The notes beneath the pieces were generated by a model. That model saw only the letters and a program-made list of their open reading frames with translations, was not told where the DNA came from and made no database searches. Both the position numbers and the translations under genes were made by a program. 10,272 bases of DNA, from contig JAFLDC010000061.1 of the NCBI GenBank assembly GCA_017302775.1, forward strand, positions 1 to 10,272. The letters run 5' to 3'. This stretch comes from Sphingomonadales bacterium. Its GTDB lineage: Bacteria > Pseudomonadota > Alphaproteobacteria > Sphingomonadales > Sphingomonadaceae. Every line of letters starts with the position of its first letter. The first letter of the stretch is position 1. Positions 7,168-10,272 of this stretch are shown here, piece after piece.

Positions 7168-7983
7168 TCAGATCGCGCCGGATGTCGGTTTCTCGGTCCG
7201 GTCTTTGGTCCGCTTATCTGCGATGTATGGTTGTTCGTTCGGCGCGCGCGCAATGACGAACAACCCGGTATCCTCAAACAGCGCGCGAAAATTTTTGCGA
7301 TTGTAGTTACGGGGATCGATCGGTGCTTGCCGTCTGACCGCGCCACCAGCCGCACCAAGATGCGCCCACCCGTCTTCGCCTTTGCAGGCATCAACCGCAC
7401 CGCGCAGCGCAGCGACCAGTTTGGTATCCCCGGCCAGTGTTTTCCCGCCGACTGGGGTGGCCGGCGGAGCCGGCTTGTCCGCGCCCTTGTCGACGGTGAT
7501 TTCGTCCACGCCGTGCAGTTTTTCAACGTAGAGAAAGGTGGTGCAGGCGTTGACGAAGGGGGCCGGCGTATTTTCGCGCCCGAACCCGTAAACCCGCTTG
7601 CCTGCGGCTTTGAGGTGCATGACAAGCGGGGTGAAATCCCCATCGCTGGAGGCAATGCAGAATCCATCGACACGTTGGGTATAGAGCAATTCCATTGCAT
7701 CGATGACCAACGCCATGTCGGTCGCGTTCTTGCCAGACGAATAACTGAACTGCTGCATCGGCCGGATCGCGAACTCATGCAGCTTATCACGCCAGCCGGA
7801 AAGGTAAGCGGACCCCCAGTCACCATAAGCACGGCGTATATTGGCTGTGCCATACTTTGACAGTTCGGCGATGATAGCCGGAACGGCGGCGTGGCTCATG
7901 TTGTCCGCATCGATGAGTAGAGCGATCGATCTTTCATTGCCGTCAGTTTTTTGATGCGAAGTCGGATTTGTTTGTTCGTGCAT
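7168..7983 (-). CDS. NYN-domain putative ribonuclease with C-terminal OST-HTH (LOTUS) domain
   Basis: 271 residues, no signal peptide, so cytoplasmic. The NYN (PIN-like, LabA/DUF88) domain spans about 18-155. ALLIDADN gives Asp25 and Asp27, KNATDMALVIDAMEL gives Asp89 and Asp95, and ASSDGDFTPL gives Asp114 and Asp116; this is the acidic cluster expected to hold divalent metal for RNA cleavage. A Pro/Ala/Gly-rich linker (about 165-187) leads to a region (about 188-248) with LRGAVDAC, GWAHLGAAGG and NYNRKNFRALFEDTGLF, which matches an OST-HTH/LOTUS RNA-binding fold; the family pairs these domains often. The expected role is structured-RNA binding and cleavage, target unknown. The only usable start is ATG 7983; AAAGG lies only 2 bases before it. 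It is divergent from recQ across 117 bases. Confidence 0.87.
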   Translation of the reverse strand: MHEQTNPTSHQKTDGNERSIALLIDADNMSHAAVPAIIAELSKYGTANIRRAYGDWGSAYLSGWRDKLHEFAIRPMQQFSYSSGKNATDMALVIDAMELLYTQRVDGFCIASSDGDFTPLVMHLKAAGKRVYGFGRENTPAPFVNACTTFLYVEKLHGVDEITVDKGADKPAPPATPVGGKTLAGDTKLVAALRGAVDACKGEDGWAHLGAAGGAVRRQAPIDPRNYNRKNFRALFEDTGLFVIARAPNEQPYIADKRTKDRTEKPTSGAI

Positions 7984-8100
7984 GGCCTTTACTGCGCGAT
8001 GTATCCGGCGTGGTCAAAGACTTATCTCAATCAACATCATGTGGAGGCAAGGATCGACAGGCTTGTTGCGCCGCCATCTATCGTTACGACGCTGGCCGGA
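7984..8100. promoter_or_regulatory. Divergent intergenic region between the NYN gene and recQ
   Basis: These 117 bases must hold the promoters of both flanking genes if recQ starts at 8101. I see no strong -35/-10 pair or operator in either direction. An open frame in the recQ phase continues leftward to an ATG at 7951, but it would run into the NYN coding sequence and its translation lacks any helicase feature, so I treat it as untranslated. Confidence 0.4.
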
Positions 8101-9879
8101 ATGTCCTGCCTGCTCGATCAGCTTCACGCCACCTTCGGGTTTTCCGCCTTTCGCGGTGTGCAGGAGCGCGTGGTTGATCGGGTCATGGCTGGGCAATCGA
8201 CGCTTGCGGTGATGCCCACCGGGGCAGGCAAGAGCCTGACCTATCAACTCCCAGCCGTAATGCTGCCGGGAACCTGCGTGGTCATCAGCCCGTTGATCGC
8301 CTTGATGCACGACCAACTGCGCGGTGCCGCGGCCAATGGCATACGCGCCGCCAGCCTGACCAGCGCAGACGGGGACGAAAGCCGTGAACGTACGATCGAT
8401 TCGTTCCGAGCCGGTCAGCTCGATCTCCTCTATGTTGCGCCGGAACGCGCCAGCCAAGGGCATTTCCGTGAGCTATTGAGCAAAGCCACTGTCAGCCTGT
8501 TCGCGATTGATGAAGCGCACTGCGTTTCTGAATGGGGGCACGACTTCCGGCCCGACTACAGATTGCTGCGTCCGCTGATGGACATGTTCCCCGCGGTTCC
8601 CCGCCTCGCGCTGACCGCAACCGCTGACGCGCATACGCGAGCCGATATTCTGGCTCAGCTGGGAATCGCCGAAGACGGCTTGATCGTCGCCGGGTTCGAT
8701 CGTCCTAATATCCGCTATACCATTCGCCACCGCGATAATCCGGTGCGGCAGCTGACCACCTTGATGGCCGAGCAGGCGGGACCAGGAATTATCTATGCTC
8801 CGACCCGCCGGAAGGTTGAAGATCTGGCTGAAAAACTGGCGGCCGCCACCGGACGCCGCGTGCTGCCGTATCATGCTGGGCTTGATCCACAGGTTCGACA
8901 ATCCAACCAAGCTGCGTTCGTCGCCAGCGAGGATATGGTTATCGTCGCCACGATCGCCTTCGGCATGGGCATCGACAAACCCGATGTTCGGTTTGTAGCC
9001 CACGCCGGCATACCAAAATCGATCGAGGGCTATTACCAGGAAACGGGCCGGGCTGGCCGTGACGGGGATGACTCGGTGGCGGTGATGCTGTGGGCGGCGG
9101 ATGACTTTGCACGCGCCCGGCAAAGGATTTCGGAAGTCGAGCAAACGCGACGCGATGGGGAGCGCAAGCGGCTTGATGCGCTTGCCATGCTGGTTGAGAC
9201 CGCCGGCTGCCGCCGGGCACTGCTCCTCAGGCATTTCGGAGAAGACCCACCGCAGCGCTGCGGCAATTGCGACAACTGCATCGATACGCCGCAGGTGGTC
9301 GACGCCACCATCCTGGCGCAGAAGCTGCTCTCGGCGATCTATCGCACCGGCCAGTCGTTCGGCTTTGGCTATATCGAGAAGGTTCTCGCTGGCGTCAGTG
9401 ACGAACGCGTCCTGCTGCGGGGGCATGATCGACTGAGCGTATTCGGGATCCTCCACGGTGATGAGGCGGCGCTGCTGCGCCCACTGGTGCGGACGCTGCA
9501 AGCCCGTGGCAGCCTGATCCCGACAGAACACGGAGGTCTCGCGCTGGCGGGCGACGCCAAGGAAATACTGCGCGGTGAAATCGCCGTACTGATGGCCTTG
9601 CCGCCCAGGACCGACCGCAGGCGCAAGCCACCGCGGGATCGGTCAGGCGGCGTCAATCCGGTTGATGATCCGCTGTTCGATGCCCTGCGCGCGCTGCGCC
9701 GCGATCTGGCAGCCGAGGCCGGCGTACCGCCCTATGTTATTTTTCACGATTCCACCTTGCGCGAGATGGCAGCTTTCCGCCCCGCCTCGCTCTCCGCCCT
9801 GGGTGAGCTCAGCGGGGTCGGGAAGCGCAAGCTGGAAGCCTATGGCGAGGCGTTCCTGACCATCATCCGGCAGGGATGA
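8101..9879 (+). CDS. recQ: ATP-dependent DNA helicase RecQ
   Basis: 592 residues from the ATG at 8101, close to the usual RecQ length. It unwinds DNA 3' to 5' in recombination and fork repair. Motifs in order: FGFSAFRGVQ (motif 0), TGAGKS (Lys44, Walker A), ISPLIALMHDQ (Ia), DEAHC (137-141, Walker B), ALTATAD (III), IIYAPTRRKVEDL (IV), ATIAFGMGIDKPDVRFV (V) and QETGRAGRDG (VI). The zinc site has Cys370, Cys387, Cys390 and Cys393, with the same spacing as in E. coli RecQ. The winged-helix RQC region follows, and a single HRDC domain lies at about 520-592, ending VGKRKLEAYGEAFL. The frame stays open back to 7951, but the added 50 residues overlap the divergent NYN gene and do not resemble RecQ; MSCLLDQLHATFGF at 8101 fits the family N-terminus. 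The ribosome site is weak. Confidence 0.95.
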   Translation: MSCLLDQLHATFGFSAFRGVQERVVDRVMAGQSTLAVMPTGAGKSLTYQLPAVMLPGTCVVISPLIALMHDQLRGAAANGIRAASLTSADGDESRERTIDSFRAGQLDLLYVAPERASQGHFRELLSKATVSLFAIDEAHCVSEWGHDFRPDYRLLRPLMDMFPAVPRLALTATADAHTRADILAQLGIAEDGLIVAGFDRPNIRYTIRHRDNPVRQLTTLMAEQAGPGIIYAPTRRKVEDLAEKLAAATGRRVLPYHAGLDPQVRQSNQAAFVASEDMVIVATIAFGMGIDKPDVRFVAHAGIPKSIEGYYQETGRAGRDGDDSVAVMLWAADDFARARQRISEVEQTRRDGERKRLDALAMLVETAGCRRALLLRHFGEDPPQRCGNCDNCIDTPQVVDATILAQKLLSAIYRTGQSFGFGYIEKVLAGVSDERVLLRGHDRLSVFGILHGDEAALLRPLVRTLQARGSLIPTEHGGLALAGDAKEILRGEIAVLMALPPRTDRRRKPPRDRSGGVNPVDDPLFDALRALRRDLAAEAGVPPYVIFHDSTLREMAAFRPASLSALGELSGVGKRKLEAYGEAFLTIIRQG

Positions 9880-10272
9880 CTACGGCCTGATCTCGTCATG
9901 CGGCAGTTGCGGTGCGGCATCCTCACCATGGCGGGTCTTCCATAGCGAGTAGAAAACCCCTGTCGCGATTAGCCCGAACGTAACGGCAAGGCTCAGCACC
10001 GGCGGAAACTTGTCTCCATCCAGTACGAAATCGGAGACAAAGATCTTGGAGCCGATAAACACCAGTACCGCTGCCAGGGCATATTTCAGATAGTAGAAGC
10101 GGTGGATCATTGCCGATAGAGCGAAGTAGAGCGCCCGCAGACCCAGAATGGCCATGATGTTGCTGGTATAGACGATAAAGGTATCCGTGGTGATCGCGAA
10201 GATCGCCGGCACGCTGTCTACCGCAAAAACCAGATCGGCCAGATTGATCACCACCAGCGCCAGGAACAGTGG
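9880..10272 (-). CDS. TerC-family integral membrane protein, C-terminal part
   Basis: The minus-strand frame is open through the right edge (PLFLALVV immediately precedes the nearest GTG at 10254), so the N-terminal part lies outside the window; about 130 residues are visible. The signature NLADLVFAVDSVPAIFAIT is followed by YTSNIMAILGLRALYF, the hallmark of TerC/Alx proteins. Three or four hydrophobic helices are visible: the signature helix, the ILGLRALYFALSA region, LKYALAAVLVFIGSKI, and a last one near LSLAVTFGLIATGVFYSLW. A short charged cytoplasmic tail ends the protein. Family members are tied to manganese export and metal or tellurite tolerance; which applies here cannot be told. The TAG stop at 9880-9882 (minus strand) touches the end of recQ with no spacer. 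Confidence 0.9.
   Translation of the reverse strand, partial: PLFLALVVINLADLVFAVDSVPAIFAITTDTFIVYTSNIMAILGLRALYFALSAMIHRFYYLKYALAAVLVFIGSKIFVSDFVLDGDKFPPVLSLAVTFGLIATGVFYSLWKTRHGEDAAPQLPHDEIRP

Noticed and set aside
7020..7853. 277-codon minus-strand frame overlapping the NYN gene and the end of the serine hydrolase
   Set aside because: Same strand as the NYN gene in a different phase; basic low-complexity translation typical of an out-of-frame reading.
8473..9531. 352-codon open frame antisense to recQ
   Set aside because: Long, but fully covered by conserved helicase, zinc and RQC sequence on the + strand; no motif in the antisense product.
7168..9879. NYN nuclease plus RecQ as a phage-defence island
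   Set aside because: The genes are divergent, surrounded by housekeeping genes, with no mobile-element marks and no base-composition change visible by eye.

Overview
The window looks like a chromosomal segment of a GC-rich alphaproteobacterium. Sphingomonadales is the most likely order, given a methionine synthase split into two genes, the style of the small Cys-rich protein, and an intergenic spacer whose motifs (CCGAGC..AGTCGA, TCCTGAGC, CGAAG) resemble repeats I recall from sphingomonad genomes. This placement is inference from gene content; no rRNA, tRNA or other marker is present. I see no insertion sequence, phage gene, CRISPR array or plasmid origin, and the genes are tightly packed.

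Left part (1-3925, all +): the tail of an unrecognised gene overlaps by 4 bases a short methionine-synthase subunit carrying the zinc-dependent homocysteine methyltransferase domain (104-1150). After a structured 141-base spacer comes the long subunit (1292-3925) with pterin, cobalamin and reactivation domains. Together the two genes supply all four MetH modules: methyl-tetrahydrofolate plus homocysteine gives methionine plus tetrahydrofolate, via enzyme-bound cobalamin.

Middle part (3926-7170): a small protein with a five-cysteine N-terminal motif followed by one hydrophobic segment (4004-4492, +) is convergent with, and overlaps by 23 bases, an exported transglutaminase-like protein (4470-5885, -). 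That gene is divergent from an exported beta-lactamase-family serine hydrolase (5971-7167, +).

Right part (7168-10272): a NYN-domain/OST-HTH putative RNase (7168-7983, -) is divergent from recQ (8101-9879, +; start moved inward from a longer open frame). recQ is convergent, with no spacer, with the C-terminal part of a TerC-family membrane protein (9880 to the right edge, -).

Most of the window is housekeeping content. The points worth a second look are the structured spacer between the two metH genes, the Cys-motif small membrane protein of unknown function, the NYN/recQ divergent pair, and three tail-to-tail gene pairs that leave no room for intergenic terminators. I did not find a convincing new multi-gene system.
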